DNA of 64,000 bases from Desulfoscipio geothermicus (GTDB taxonomy: Bacteria; Bacillota; Desulfotomaculia; Desulfotomaculales; Desulfallaceae). Within the stretch, counting starts at the first letter, position 1; the number at the start of each line of letters is the position of its first letter. The notes beneath the pieces were generated by a model. The model made no database searches and had not been told where the DNA came from. It saw only the letters and a list, made by a program, of their open reading frames with translations. Below are positions 46,198 through 55,356 of this stretch, piece after piece. Where the stretch lies: NCBI GenBank assembly GCA_016841205.1, contig JAENZP010000004.1:1-64000 (forward strand). The letters run 5' to 3'. A program made the translations under genes and the position numbers.

Positions 46198-48195
46198 ATG
46201 AAAAATGTATTCGTAATAATGGCTTTTCATGCCCATGAACTGCTTTGGGATCTGCCCGAAACCTTATTAACGTACCTTGATAAAAAAAATCCCATGAAAG
46301 AATCCTTTTTGGACGAGAATTATCTTAAGAAAAGGAAAAAAGAGGGGCGTGATATCTACTCTCTATGCAGCATACTGGGGGAAAATCTTGGCGCGCCCAT
46401 GTGCGTGGAGTATACCAATGAGCTTTTGGTTCAGGTTAAAGACGTAATGCCACAGGTATTTGACAGGCTTAAAGATGATTACAGCAAGGGACGACTGTAC
46501 CCGATATACGGTCATGCCCATCATTCTCATGTTTCACTGCTGCGTTCTGAAGAAATCACCCAGGAAATTGTTTGGAACAGGCAGTATCTGCACAACTATA
46601 TGGAGGTGCCTTATCCCAAGTATAACGGACTGTTTCCTCCGGAAGACTCTCTGGTTTACGAAAAAATGGAAGCAATAGAAAAAGCAAATGTTGATTATGT
46701 CATATTCCCACATCTTGACGAAAACAAGGTCCCATATGAAATTTTGGGTGAAGGGGATTACGTTTATAAACCTTTTTTAATTCGTACCACCCGGAAAAAC
46801 ATTATTGCTCTACCCCGCAATTTTCCTATATCCCAGGAGATTTGGCGACCAATTACCAAAATGAAAAGGGATGATGTAAAATCTCAAGGGTACATGCTGG
46901 GTGACTTTCCCGTATTTGATAATGAATATCTATACGGTGAGCAGGAGGAGTACCCCATCGACATGGATACGGGTGTGGGCATTTATAAGAAAGTCCTGCT
47001 TCGTGAATTGGATAAGGCTCCTGAAAATGGTTTGCTGCTGTATGTTCAAGATCTTGAGTTGATGGATTTTGGTGATATTGCCCTGGAAATAATCGAGAAA
47101 GCCTGGCAAGAAATACTTGCCGAATACAGTGACAAGTACAAGGTGCATTTTGTTACTCCTGACCATTATATCGATGAGGTGCTGGCTCACGAAGGGCTTG
47201 ATAAACTTCCTGAAATTAAGTTTGACCGGATCACCTGGGCGCCGGAAATAAGACTCATACTGCGGGCTGACGGACAATATCCTCCCCTGGGGGTTACCGG
47301 TGTTGGAGGTTATGATACGCATAAAACAGGGATATATGAGCACCCACATGTTTTCTGGGAAAACGGTAAATATTTTTGTGGTATATTTGATACTTTACTG
47401 GAAAACATGGGTATATACACTAATATTCCGATTAACGTGGAACGGTTAGCTGAAACCGGGTATGATCTGGCCAGGAAAAGCCCCGATAGCCAGGCGATAC
47501 TATACCTGCGCTTGATGAAAAGGGCATGCAATTGGGGCTGGAGGCCGACGGAGGGAAGGCAAAAGCGTCCATGTCTGCTTGGGTACTTGCTGGTTGATAT
47601 TTTGCTGGGCAGATTGCAGAAATCCCCATCTCATTTGACATTAAGCCGGCAGTATAAAATGATCAATCCCCGCAACTTTGTGGGACTTTGTGAAACTCTT
47701 AAAGTTTTTATCGACAATCGCCTTAACTATCTGCGATACGGCCTGGATCAGTACGCTAAGGAAAAAGAGAGGGATTTGCGGGCGGCCTATGCCTTGTTCG
47801 AACCTGTTGAGCAATGGAAGGCGGTGGCAGTGGCCAAAGCCGGGGAGATGTTTGTCGTCAACCGGCGGGGTCCGGCTGAATTGCAAAATTTTTTAAAGCT
47901 GTTGCAGGAATATGTGCAGGGTGTATACATGGCCACGGATTATATACAGGCAATATGGACCGAAAGCCCGGATGCCGAATATCTTGTGGATAAAATGTAT
48001 CATTATCTGTATAATATTTATCCCCCTATGTTCCCATCCATGATTGAAAAGATCGATGCCATGAGCGAGCAGGATGTGGAAGAATACTTTAACTTCATTG
48101 AGCAACCGCAAAACCATAGACACCGGGTAGAAATGAGTGTGCCTGTTCATCAGGATCAGCAAGCGAATGAACATGAAACCCTTTTTACACAATAA
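46198..48195 (+). CDS. Glycoside hydrolase family 57 protein
   Basis: 665 residues from ATG 46198 behind GGAGGTGA. The N-terminal domain begins FVIMAFHAHELLWDLPET, which recalls the first conserved GH57 region, and YGHAHHSHVSLL and a later FPHLDEN/DGQYPPLG region fit the family. GH57 enzymes include amylopullulanases, 4-alpha-glucanotransferases and branching enzymes. I could not confidently assign the catalytic Glu and Asp. Co-location with GH13, TreZ and TreT suggests a role in alpha-glucan processing. Confidence 0.8.
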   Translation: MKNVFVIMAFHAHELLWDLPETLLTYLDKKNPMKESFLDENYLKKRKKEGRDIYSLCSILGENLGAPMCVEYTNELLVQVKDVMPQVFDRLKDDYSKGRLYPIYGHAHHSHVSLLRSEEITQEIVWNRQYLHNYMEVPYPKYNGLFPPEDSLVYEKMEAIEKANVDYVIFPHLDENKVPYEILGEGDYVYKPFLIRTTRKNIIALPRNFPISQEIWRPITKMKRDDVKSQGYMLGDFPVFDNEYLYGEQEEYPIDMDTGVGIYKKVLLRELDKAPENGLLLYVQDLELMDFGDIALEIIEKAWQEILAEYSDKYKVHFVTPDHYIDEVLAHEGLDKLPEIKFDRITWAPEIRLILRADGQYPPLGVTGVGGYDTHKTGIYEHPHVFWENGKYFCGIFDTLLENMGIYTNIPINVERLAETGYDLARKSPDSQAILYLRLMKRACNWGWRPTEGRQKRPCLLGYLLVDILLGRLQKSPSHLTLSRQYKMINPRNFVGLCETLKVFIDNRLNYLRYGLDQYAKEKERDLRAAYALFEPVEQWKAVAVAKAGEMFVVNRRGPAELQNFLKLLQEYVQGVYMATDYIQAIWTESPDAEYLVDKMYHYLYNIYPPMFPSMIEKIDAMSEQDVEEYFNFIEQPQNHRHRVEMSVPVHQDQQANEHETLFTQ

Positions 48196-48379
48196 TTTAG
48201 TATCTCTGATAAACCGTTGGAAAATTTCCCAAATCTTTTTCTGCGTAACGGTGAAAAGGGGATACTCCTCTGTTGAGGCGTGTCTCCTCACCTTATTTGT
48301 CTACTATCATAAAACACTCGTGGCCGGACTTAAATATAGCCATCTTAGACCGGCGCTTAGCGACTGCTAAAAAACAATG

Positions 48380-50185
48380 TTAAATGCCGTTCCGTTTATC
48401 TTCCAATATGATCATTTGTCCTTTTCGTAAAATACCTTCTTCGGCTTCATCGCTCCCGCCGTAAGACGCCCTCTGGGAATTGAATATTTCCTTGCCTTGA
48501 ACATCCTTTATAACAATATCAGTTGAACCAAGATTAAACAAACCAATTAATACTATATGCCGGTTCCACCGAGTTATTTTGACTACCTTGTTTTTTTTAT
48601 CCACTTTCACTTTTAATTTGTTTTTATCCAAGTTTTTCAAAACTGGGTGGGAAGTTCTCAAGCTGATTAGATCCTTGTAGAAGTTAAACAGCATTTGGTG
48701 TTGATTTTCCCACCGGCTGCGGGGAGTTAGCCTGGAAGTATAAAAGGTTAGCGGGTCCTGGGGGTCCGGCACGTTTTCCCAGCTAAACTTGGCAAATTCT
48801 TTTTTTCTGCCCCGGGATACAGCCTCTTGTAAAGCGGGGTCCTGGTAATCCGTAAAAAATAAAAAAGGATTTTTTTCACCATATTCTTCCCCCATGAAAA
48901 TCATAGGCAAGTAGGCTGAAAAAAACATCAAACCGGCGGCGGTCTTTAAATAATTTAATTCCAACAGTGTTGAGAGCCTGTCTCCTCTGGCCCTGTTGCC
49001 CACCTGGTCATGGTTTTGTATAGCCACTAAAAACTGTTGGCCGGGATTGCGGGAACCGTCTGTTCCCCGTGCCTTCCCCCAGTATTTTGAATATTCACCG
49101 GTATATAAATAATTTTTATATACTTTTTCCAAATCTTTTATGCGACCGTAATCCATGTAATACCCTTCCCGCTCTCCTGTTAGCACAGTATGGATACAAT
49201 GATGAAAATCATCCATCCATTGGCAATCCATGCCTAAGCCGCCTTTATCCAGGGGAGTAATGAGACGGGCATTATTTTCATCACTTTCAGCGATAATAAA
49301 TTTTCCCCGGTTTTGCTTGCCGGCAGAGTTTTTAGCAACCAGGCTTATTTCCTGGAGAATATGGATCGGACTGAAGTCTTTAATGGCATGAACGGCATCC
49401 AGTCTTAACCCGTCAAAATGGTAAACCTCCAGCCAGTACCGGACATTATCCAAAACCATTTTCCTGGTCTGCTCGTTATACAGGTCGTCGAAATTTACGG
49501 CCTTTCCCCATGGTGTTTCGTGCTTACTCGTGAAATAGGGGCCGTAAACCGGCAAATAATTACCTTCCGGACCGAAATGGTTATAAACAACGTCCAGAAT
49601 CACCGCCAGGTTTTTTTGGTGACAGCGGTCCACCAGGTGTTTTAAATTATCAGGGGTGCCGTAATTGTGATTCACGCTGAAAAGGTTTACCCCGTCATAA
49701 CCCCAGTTCCACCTGCCGGGAGTCTGGGTCACGGGCATCAGCTCGATGGCGTTAACCCCCAATTCTACAAGATAGTCCAGTTTTTCTGCAACGCCGTCAA
49801 AAGTACCGGTATCTGAAAATGTGCCTACATGAATTTCAATGATCACCAGTTTTTCGATAGCTCTGCCCGGCCAGTGGTCATCTTGCCACCGGTAGGTTTC
49901 ATGGTCGACCAGCTTGGAAAAACCATGCACACCGAAGGGTTGAAAGTTAGCATAAGGATCGGGGTATTCTTTATCACCGTCTAATTTAAACTTGTACAAA
50001 AGGTCTAAACCTATACCCTCGATGATGGTGCTGTAGACATAAGGCATTTCTTCAATCATGGGAAACACGGTTTTTTTATCGCCCGACTTTACAACCACGG
50101 AAACCTCCTGCCTATCGAGGGCAAAAACTTTGAAAGATACTATACTTTTTTCACTGTTTATAATATTTGCGCCCATTTTGAACAT
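48380..50185 (-). CDS. treZ: Malto-oligosyltrehalose trehalohydrolase
   Basis: 601 residues of GH13. After an N-terminal E-set domain (about 1-95), the barrel begins with IEIHVGTFSDTGTFDGVAEKL. The nucleophile is D263 (GLRLDAVHAI), the acid lies in FIIAESDE, and the late motif QNHDQVGNRARGDRL is characteristic of TreZ. The enzyme releases trehalose from malto-oligosyltrehalose. TreY, which makes that substrate, is not in the window. It is transcribed away from treT, sharing an 84-nt upstream region. Confidence 0.9.
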   Translation of the reverse strand: MFKMGANIINSEKSIVSFKVFALDRQEVSVVVKSGDKKTVFPMIEEMPYVYSTIIEGIGLDLLYKFKLDGDKEYPDPYANFQPFGVHGFSKLVDHETYRWQDDHWPGRAIEKLVIIEIHVGTFSDTGTFDGVAEKLDYLVELGVNAIELMPVTQTPGRWNWGYDGVNLFSVNHNYGTPDNLKHLVDRCHQKNLAVILDVVYNHFGPEGNYLPVYGPYFTSKHETPWGKAVNFDDLYNEQTRKMVLDNVRYWLEVYHFDGLRLDAVHAIKDFSPIHILQEISLVAKNSAGKQNRGKFIIAESDENNARLITPLDKGGLGMDCQWMDDFHHCIHTVLTGEREGYYMDYGRIKDLEKVYKNYLYTGEYSKYWGKARGTDGSRNPGQQFLVAIQNHDQVGNRARGDRLSTLLELNYLKTAAGLMFFSAYLPMIFMGEEYGEKNPFLFFTDYQDPALQEAVSRGRKKEFAKFSWENVPDPQDPLTFYTSRLTPRSRWENQHQMLFNFYKDLISLRTSHPVLKNLDKNKLKVKVDKKNKVVKITRWNRHIVLIGLFNLGSTDIVIKDVQGKEIFNSQRASYGGSDEAEEGILRKGQMIILEDKRNGI

Positions 50186-50269
50186 AGTATATATAGCCCC
50201 TTGTTTATTTTTTCAAAAATAAGTATATCCGTATTAGGTAATAAAAATTATTTTAAAGAGGTTATGCCC

Positions 50270-51514
50270 ATGGAATTTGTAACAACCGCCTTAAAAAAAT
50301 ACGAAGATTATTTGAAAATAATTAACATAGACACCAAGGCGCAACTGGATTATTTCGTAAATAAAATGCAAGGAAAAAAGATAGCTATGGTAAATGCCAC
50401 GTCATTTGGTGGGGGGGTAGCCGAAATACTTCATTCCATGGTGCCACTGGCCCGGGATATGGGGTTAAACATGGATTGGTGGGTAATTAAAGGTGCCGAC
50501 GAATTTTACAATGTAACCAAGACATTTCATAATTGCCTGCAGGGAGAGGAAGGGGCTCTTAGTCCGGAGGATGAGAAAATATATCTTAAATATAATGAAT
50601 TAAACGCTGCAGCTGTTGAGGAATGGGATTATGACTTTATTATCATTCACGATCCTCAGCCGGCGGCATTAATAGAGTTTATGGCATCAAAAACAAAGGA
50701 GAGTGCCAAGTGGGTTTGGCGCTGTCATATTGATACCTCAACTCCCAATCCCGATTACTGGCGTTTTTTGTATAAGTACATTAAACAATACGATGCTTGT
50801 ATTTTTACAATGGAGGAATTTGTCCATGAAAAAGAGAGGCTTCAAAACCTTACCTTCATTACTCCGTCAATAGATCCCTTAAGTACCAAAAATATAGAAT
50901 TAGATGTAGAAGATGCCAAGCAGATAATCGCCCGATTTGGGGTTGACATCCATAGACCGCTAATTACTCAAATTTCGCGGTTTGATCCGTGGAAGGATCC
51001 ATTGGGTGTTATTGACACATACAAAATAGTAAAAAAAGAATATCCCAGCGTTCAACTGGCCCTAGTGGGTTCCATGGCTTCGGATGACCCTGAAGGCTGG
51101 GGTTACCTGTACCGAACTTTGAGGCGGGCCGGTGAGGATTACGACATCAAAGTTATAACAAATTTTAACGGTGTGTCTAACAGGGAAGTCAACGCTTTCC
51201 AAACTGCTTCTGATGTTATACTTCAAAAATCCCTCCGGGAAGGTTTTGGACTGACTGTTTCCGAGGGAATGTGGAAGGGTACACCCGTTATCGGGGGTAA
51301 TGTAGGTGGTATAAAATACCAAATCATAGACGGTATTACCGGATATCTGGTAGACACCGTGGAGGAATGTGCCGAAAAAGTATTGAAATTGCTGAGAAAC
51401 CCCACCCTGGCCCAGGAAATGATAGAAGCGGGCAAGGAAAGGGTTCGCCGGCATTTTTTAATAACTACCCATCTTTTAAATTACTTAAAACTATTGGACA
51501 AGCTGGACGGCTAA
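50270..51514 (+). CDS. treT: Trehalose glycosyltransferring synthase (TreT-like, GT4)
   Basis: 414 residues from ATG 50270, with AAAGAGG 8 nt upstream. It is a GT-B glycosyltransferase of family GT4: an N-terminal domain with VNATSFGGGVAEILHSMVP (the typical TreT opening), WRCHIDTSTPNPDYWRF, and a C-terminal nucleotide-sugar domain with ITQISRFDPWKDPLGVID and SLREGFGLTVSEGMWKG (the ExFGLxxxE motif). TreT makes trehalose reversibly from NDP-glucose and glucose. Its pairing with TreZ supports trehalose metabolism. Sucrose-type relatives are a less likely alternative. Confidence 0.85.
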   Translation: MEFVTTALKKYEDYLKIINIDTKAQLDYFVNKMQGKKIAMVNATSFGGGVAEILHSMVPLARDMGLNMDWWVIKGADEFYNVTKTFHNCLQGEEGALSPEDEKIYLKYNELNAAAVEEWDYDFIIIHDPQPAALIEFMASKTKESAKWVWRCHIDTSTPNPDYWRFLYKYIKQYDACIFTMEEFVHEKERLQNLTFITPSIDPLSTKNIELDVEDAKQIIARFGVDIHRPLITQISRFDPWKDPLGVIDTYKIVKKEYPSVQLALVGSMASDDPEGWGYLYRTLRRAGEDYDIKVITNFNGVSNREVNAFQTASDVILQKSLREGFGLTVSEGMWKGTPVIGGNVGGIKYQIIDGITGYLVDTVEECAEKVLKLLRNPTLAQEMIEAGKERVRRHFLITTHLLNYLKLLDKLDG

Positions 51515-51566
51515 GTGGGGAGTTAATTTAACTCATAGCCTATCGGACGAGGTAGCTCATTGTGCA

Positions 51567-52676
51567 TTATGGTCGTAATAGCCTGGCTACGGAAAATGGG
51601 TCTGAACTTATAACGCTGGTAGCAAACAACTCCATAGCACCGAAATCGGTCGTGCGGTTAAACACATTACCGCGGTCCACCAGACGGGCCAGTATAGGAA
51701 ATTCTTTCCAACCGACGGCGTCCGCTTCCATTTCTAGAGGTGGAAGGTAAACCGCTACGTTAAAACTTTGTATGGGGGTTTGTTGTTTTAGACGGTTTAG
51801 CACGCGACATACCGCCCTGCCAACCAGCCCGAGTTTATCAAAGGTTACAGGACCCAAGGGAGGAAATATCCAAACTTCTTTTTCCTTTATAGGGGTAAGT
51901 AAAGATAGCAGGCGGAATTCGTCTTCAGCCCAACTTAATCCCAATGCTTTGTGTAGGACATATAGATCCTGGAAGTAATTACTGCTATAGTTATATGCAT
52001 ACCGGAGACTACATTGCCGCAGCTGTTCAACCTTTGGATAATGGCGTTTCGGGGTCACGGTCACCTGAAGATGTCCATGCACTACGGAAGAACCGGCAGG
52101 CCAAAGGCAGTTCCACATTAGAAAGGGGTAAAGTGTTGCAGTGCTGTCACCCTCTGAGGCTGCGTAAACGTTTACCTCATGGAACCAACGGGCCGCCACC
52201 TGGAAATAATCCTCCACCATATCCTCGTCGAACCGTAGCGGATGATGCTCCCGGGGTATGATTAAGCTGTGATAACCGTCATATTTGGTCAGATTGGCCG
52301 CTGTAAGGCAGTATTTTCCCCGGATGCGCCCGAAACTATCTTCGGGGGTGCGGTCTTCCGGTGAGCAAAAAGGGCAGCCCTGCCGGTGTTCCTCCACCAG
52401 GGAATCCAGGTCCCTGCTGGGAAAGCGTGTCATAGGGCGCTTGCTGCGAAGACTATTAAATAGTGCTCCTTCTCCGGTTATTAAATTGGTTACCCGTATA
52501 ATTTTATGATCTTCCACTTCCGACACGCTTCCAAACTTTTCTTCAACCCAACTGCGGATACCTGAAACTAATCTAAGTTTGCTTTGCAACACATTAACTT
52601 CATAAATTCTATTCCACAGTGTATTTTCCCAAAATGGTAGTTCTTCCGCCAACCGAGGTAGTTCTAAAATAGACAC
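51567..52676 (-). CDS. GalT-like nucleotidyltransferase (HIT superfamily)
   Basis: 369 residues. CPFCSPEDRTPE is the zinc-type motif near residue 108, and GSSVVHGHLQV is the active-site histidine segment, in place of HPHxQ in classical GalT. RPMTRFPSRD and IIPREHHPLRF are further GalT-like segments. The family transfers UMP or AMP between sugar phosphates (GalT) or phosphorolyses nucleotide sugars. Beside TreT it could supply or use NDP-glucose. It runs convergent to treT. Substrate is inferred from context, not motif. Confidence 0.8.
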   Translation of the reverse strand: MSILELPRLAEELPFWENTLWNRIYEVNVLQSKLRLVSGIRSWVEEKFGSVSEVEDHKIIRVTNLITGEGALFNSLRSKRPMTRFPSRDLDSLVEEHRQGCPFCSPEDRTPEDSFGRIRGKYCLTAANLTKYDGYHSLIIPREHHPLRFDEDMVEDYFQVAARWFHEVNVYAASEGDSTATLYPFLMWNCLWPAGSSVVHGHLQVTVTPKRHYPKVEQLRQCSLRYAYNYSSNYFQDLYVLHKALGLSWAEDEFRLLSLLTPIKEKEVWIFPPLGPVTFDKLGLVGRAVCRVLNRLKQQTPIQSFNVAVYLPPLEMEADAVGWKEFPILARLVDRGNVFNRTTDFGAMELFATSVISSDPFSVARLLRP

Positions 52677-52939
52677 AATAAAAAACTCCTTCTTTCAACT
52701 GTGCATGCGGAGAATTAATTAATTAATATCTTTGAGTAATTTCTAAAATAGTTTTTGCTAAACATAATATAATTATTTATTAATGTTGAGCGGAAGGATA
52801 TGTAGAAAAGGCAAGAGGGTGGCGGATGGGTTCGTAAGAACAATGAGCTGGGGTAATACCGAAGCAGTCAAGGAGCGTATTCTGAAATTTTATTGATACT
52901 GAGGTACAAGAAGGTATTTTCCTAGCTTGCAGGCTGGAT

Positions 52940-53290
52940 TCACGATGTCTTTCTTCTTCTCACCAGGTAAACTAAAACCAGTCCCAGTCCGGTACCCAAT
53001 AAATCCCGAGTTAAATCGAAAATGTCGGGGAAACGGGTAGGGACGAAATACTGATGAAATTCATCGGTGATGCCATAAAAAAGGCACAATAAAAAAGCTT
53101 TAAAAAAAGGACCGGTGCGGTGATACTTTTGCAGTGCAAGGTAAAATAAGGGCCCTAGCACAAAATAAGCTACTATATGGCCCGGGTTTAAGTTGTTTAT
53201 AAATGGAAATAATAAGTGCAATTCACTGCTCGTACGCCCGGACAGGTAAAATATCAAGGCCATCCAGAGGATGGCGGGAATCCAGTACAT
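52940..53290 (-). CDS. VanZ-like family membrane protein
   Basis: 116 residues with four membrane segments and the VanZ signatures YWIPAILWMALIFYLSGRTS near the start and FYGITDEFHQYFVPTRFPDIFDLTRDLLG in the second half. Function of these small VanZ-like proteins is unsettled. It is divergent from lspA, 72 nt away. Confidence 0.85.
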   Translation of the reverse strand: MYWIPAILWMALIFYLSGRTSSELHLLFPFINNLNPGHIVAYFVLGPLFYLALQKYHRTGPFFKAFLLCLFYGITDEFHQYFVPTRFPDIFDLTRDLLGTGLGLVLVYLVRRRKTS

Positions 53291-53361
53291 AACTGTTGGC
53301 TCCCAAATCTTAGAGATGTGGTATTATATCATATAGCGTTATATTTGGGGAGGTTAATAAT

Positions 53362-53832
53362 TTGCGCTTTACTATTATCGTGCTGGTCACATTGCTGCTG
53401 GACCAGTTTTCCAAACATATAATCACCTCGCGAATGCTGTTGGGGGAATCTATACCCGTATTCCCACCGGCATTTTATATTACTTATATTTTAAATCCTG
53501 GCGCCGCTTTTGGCATGTTGGCCAATCGCACTACTTTTTTTATTGTTCTCTCGCTAATAGTGATAGTGGGTGTGCTGGTAGTTTACCTTTATTTACCAAG
53601 AGAAAGGACTTTGATGCGCCTTGCTTACGGATTGGTGGTGGGTGGTGCACTGGGCAACTTGATTGACCGGGTGCGCCTGGGACGGGTAATTGACTTTTTG
53701 GATTTTCGGGTTTGGCCAATTTTTAACCTGGCGGACTCGGCCATAGTTATCGGGGCTTTGCTTTTAATTATCGATCTTTGGCGCAGTGATAAAGTGGAAC
53801 AGCAAAGGGTGGATGCTAGTGCCGACAACTGA
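53362..53832 (+). CDS. lspA: Lipoprotein signal peptidase (signal peptidase II)
   Basis: 156 residues with four membrane segments. Catalytic motifs are LNPGAAFGML, GGALGNLIDRVRLGRVIDFLDF (first Asp) and FNLADSAIVIG (second Asp). The enzyme is an aspartic protease that removes the signal peptide from prolipoproteins at the lipobox Cys. TTG start behind GGGGAGGTT. The downstream rluD overlaps it, so the two are co-translated. Confidence 0.96.
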   Translation: MRFTIIVLVTLLLDQFSKHIITSRMLLGESIPVFPPAFYITYILNPGAAFGMLANRTTFFIVLSLIVIVGVLVVYLYLPRERTLMRLAYGLVVGGALGNLIDRVRLGRVIDFLDFRVWPIFNLADSAIVIGALLLIIDLWRSDKVEQQRVDASADN

Positions 53833-54760
53833 ATTATACCAAGTAGGAGCGGAGGATGTCGGAGTGCGCCTGGATGTTTATGTGGCCTCCAGGGATGAGC
53901 AGCTGAGCCGGTCGTTTGTGCAAAAGCTGATTGGCGATGGCGCTATCACGGTGAATCAGAAAACAGCCCAGGCTAATTATCGCTTAAAGGAAGGCGACTC
54001 GGTAGCGGTGGCCGCACCACCGCCCGTGGAGCTTAAAGTGTGTCCGGAGCTCATGCCTCTTGACATATTTTATGAAGATAAAGATGTCATTGTCGTGAAT
54101 AAGCCCAGGGGGATGGTGGTACATCCGGCAGAAGGCAATTATACAGGCACGCTGGTCAATGCTTTGCTGTATCACTGCCAGGATCTTTCCGGTATTAACG
54201 GCGTGCTTCGGCCTGGTATTGTACATCGCATTGACAAGGATACCTCGGGTTTATTAGTGGTAGCCAAAAACGACCTGGCTCACGAGCATTTGGCAATCCA
54301 GTTCAAGGAGCATACTATCCGGCGTGGCTATGTGGCGCTGGCCCATGGCGTACTGGCTAGTGAACGGGGTGTGGTGGATGCACCCATTGGAAGGGATCCA
54401 CGTGACCGGCAGAAAATGTCTGTAAACAATCGTAATGGTAAGGCAGCGGTGACCCACTACCGGGTTCTGGGCAGTGCAGGTAATTATACATTGTTGGAAC
54501 TGCGCCTGGAAACGGGGCGTACACACCAGATCAGGGTGCATATGGCTTATATCGGCCACCCTCTGGTGGGGGACACCAGGTACGGTCCAAGTAAGTCCCA
54601 TTGGGGTTTGGAGGGCCAGTTTTTACATGCTTACTTGTTGGGGTTTGCCCACCCCCGCAGTAGTGATTACTTGGAATTCAGGGCTCATTTGCCGACGGAG
54701 CTAACTATTATTTTGCAAAAGCTGGACATTGGCGAAAACAGCCTTAAACTATTGAAATAA
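53819..54760 (+). CDS. rluD: RluD family pseudouridine synthase
   Basis: 313 residues from GTG 53819, with AAAGGGTGG 6 nt upstream and overlap with the end of lspA. An S4 RNA-binding domain (VRLDVYVASRDEQLSRSFVQ) precedes the catalytic domain, whose Asp lies in HRIDKDTSGLLVVAKN; LRLETGRTHQIRVHMAYIGHPLVGD is the next family motif. The RluA/RluD family modifies 23S rRNA uridines. In Bacillus the same gene (ylyB) sits between lspA and pyrR; here pyrR is displaced by about 5 kb. Confidence 0.94.
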   Translation: MPTTELYQVGAEDVGVRLDVYVASRDEQLSRSFVQKLIGDGAITVNQKTAQANYRLKEGDSVAVAAPPPVELKVCPELMPLDIFYEDKDVIVVNKPRGMVVHPAEGNYTGTLVNALLYHCQDLSGINGVLRPGIVHRIDKDTSGLLVVAKNDLAHEHLAIQFKEHTIRRGYVALAHGVLASERGVVDAPIGRDPRDRQKMSVNNRNGKAAVTHYRVLGSAGNYTLLELRLETGRTHQIRVHMAYIGHPLVGDTRYGPSKSHWGLEGQFLHAYLLGFAHPRSSDYLEFRAHLPTELTIILQKLDIGENSLKLLK

Positions 54761-55201
54761 ACGGATTGTTTCCAGAAACAGCGCAGTGAGTCCGGCCGCC
54801 ATCAGTGGCCCCACTGGGACGCCATCTAAAAAAACAATACCGATCATAGAACCAATGAGTATGCCGAATATCATTTCGGGATCTATTTGTAATAGCCGCA
54901 AGCCCTCGCCGTTTAAATGGGTGGCAAGTGCTCCTCCTACGATAGCAAGTATGCCTGGCACTGAAGTAAAGGTAATGAATAATTCTTTTTCCGTTACTTT
55001 GCCGCTGGCTACGGGCACTAATATGGCCAGTAACAAAAATAACAGGCCTATTTCCAGACCTCTTCTTTCCAATAGGGAAAATATAAAATACAGGTTGCTA
55101 AATTTAATAATCAGTAATACGCAGGCAGCGGTGGCAATTAAATTGGAGCGGGAAATGATACCCACCAGGAGTAGTGCCACTAGCAGTGGTACCCCATTCA
55201 T
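54749..55201 (-). CDS. DUF441 family membrane protein
   Basis: 150 residues, mostly hydrophobic, with about four membrane segments and the family end DGVPVGPLMAAGLTALFLE. DUF441 (YeaL-like) proteins have no known function. It is convergent with rluD and overlaps its last 12 nt. Confidence 0.85.
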   Translation of the reverse strand: MNGVPLLVALLLVGIISRSNLIATAACVLLIIKFSNLYFIFSLLERRGLEIGLLFLLLAILVPVASGKVTEKELFITFTSVPGILAIVGGALATHLNGEGLRLLQIDPEMIFGILIGSMIGIVFLDGVPVGPLMAAGLTALFLETIRLFQ

Positions 55202-55356
55202 AGTCTCGCCTCACAATGACAATTATTAGTAAAATATATGCCACCGCTATCCATTGTATTACCAGGTTAAACTGAGCGGTTAAGTTACAGTTTGTTATAC
55301 AATGCTTAAGCCAGCACATATATAACATAATATTGATCTATTGATTTTTGGTTACT

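Noticed and set aside
52842-52895. Short ORF MSWGNTEAVKERILKFY
   Set aside because: Only 17 residues with no ribosome site; could be a gene remnant but nothing to compare it with.
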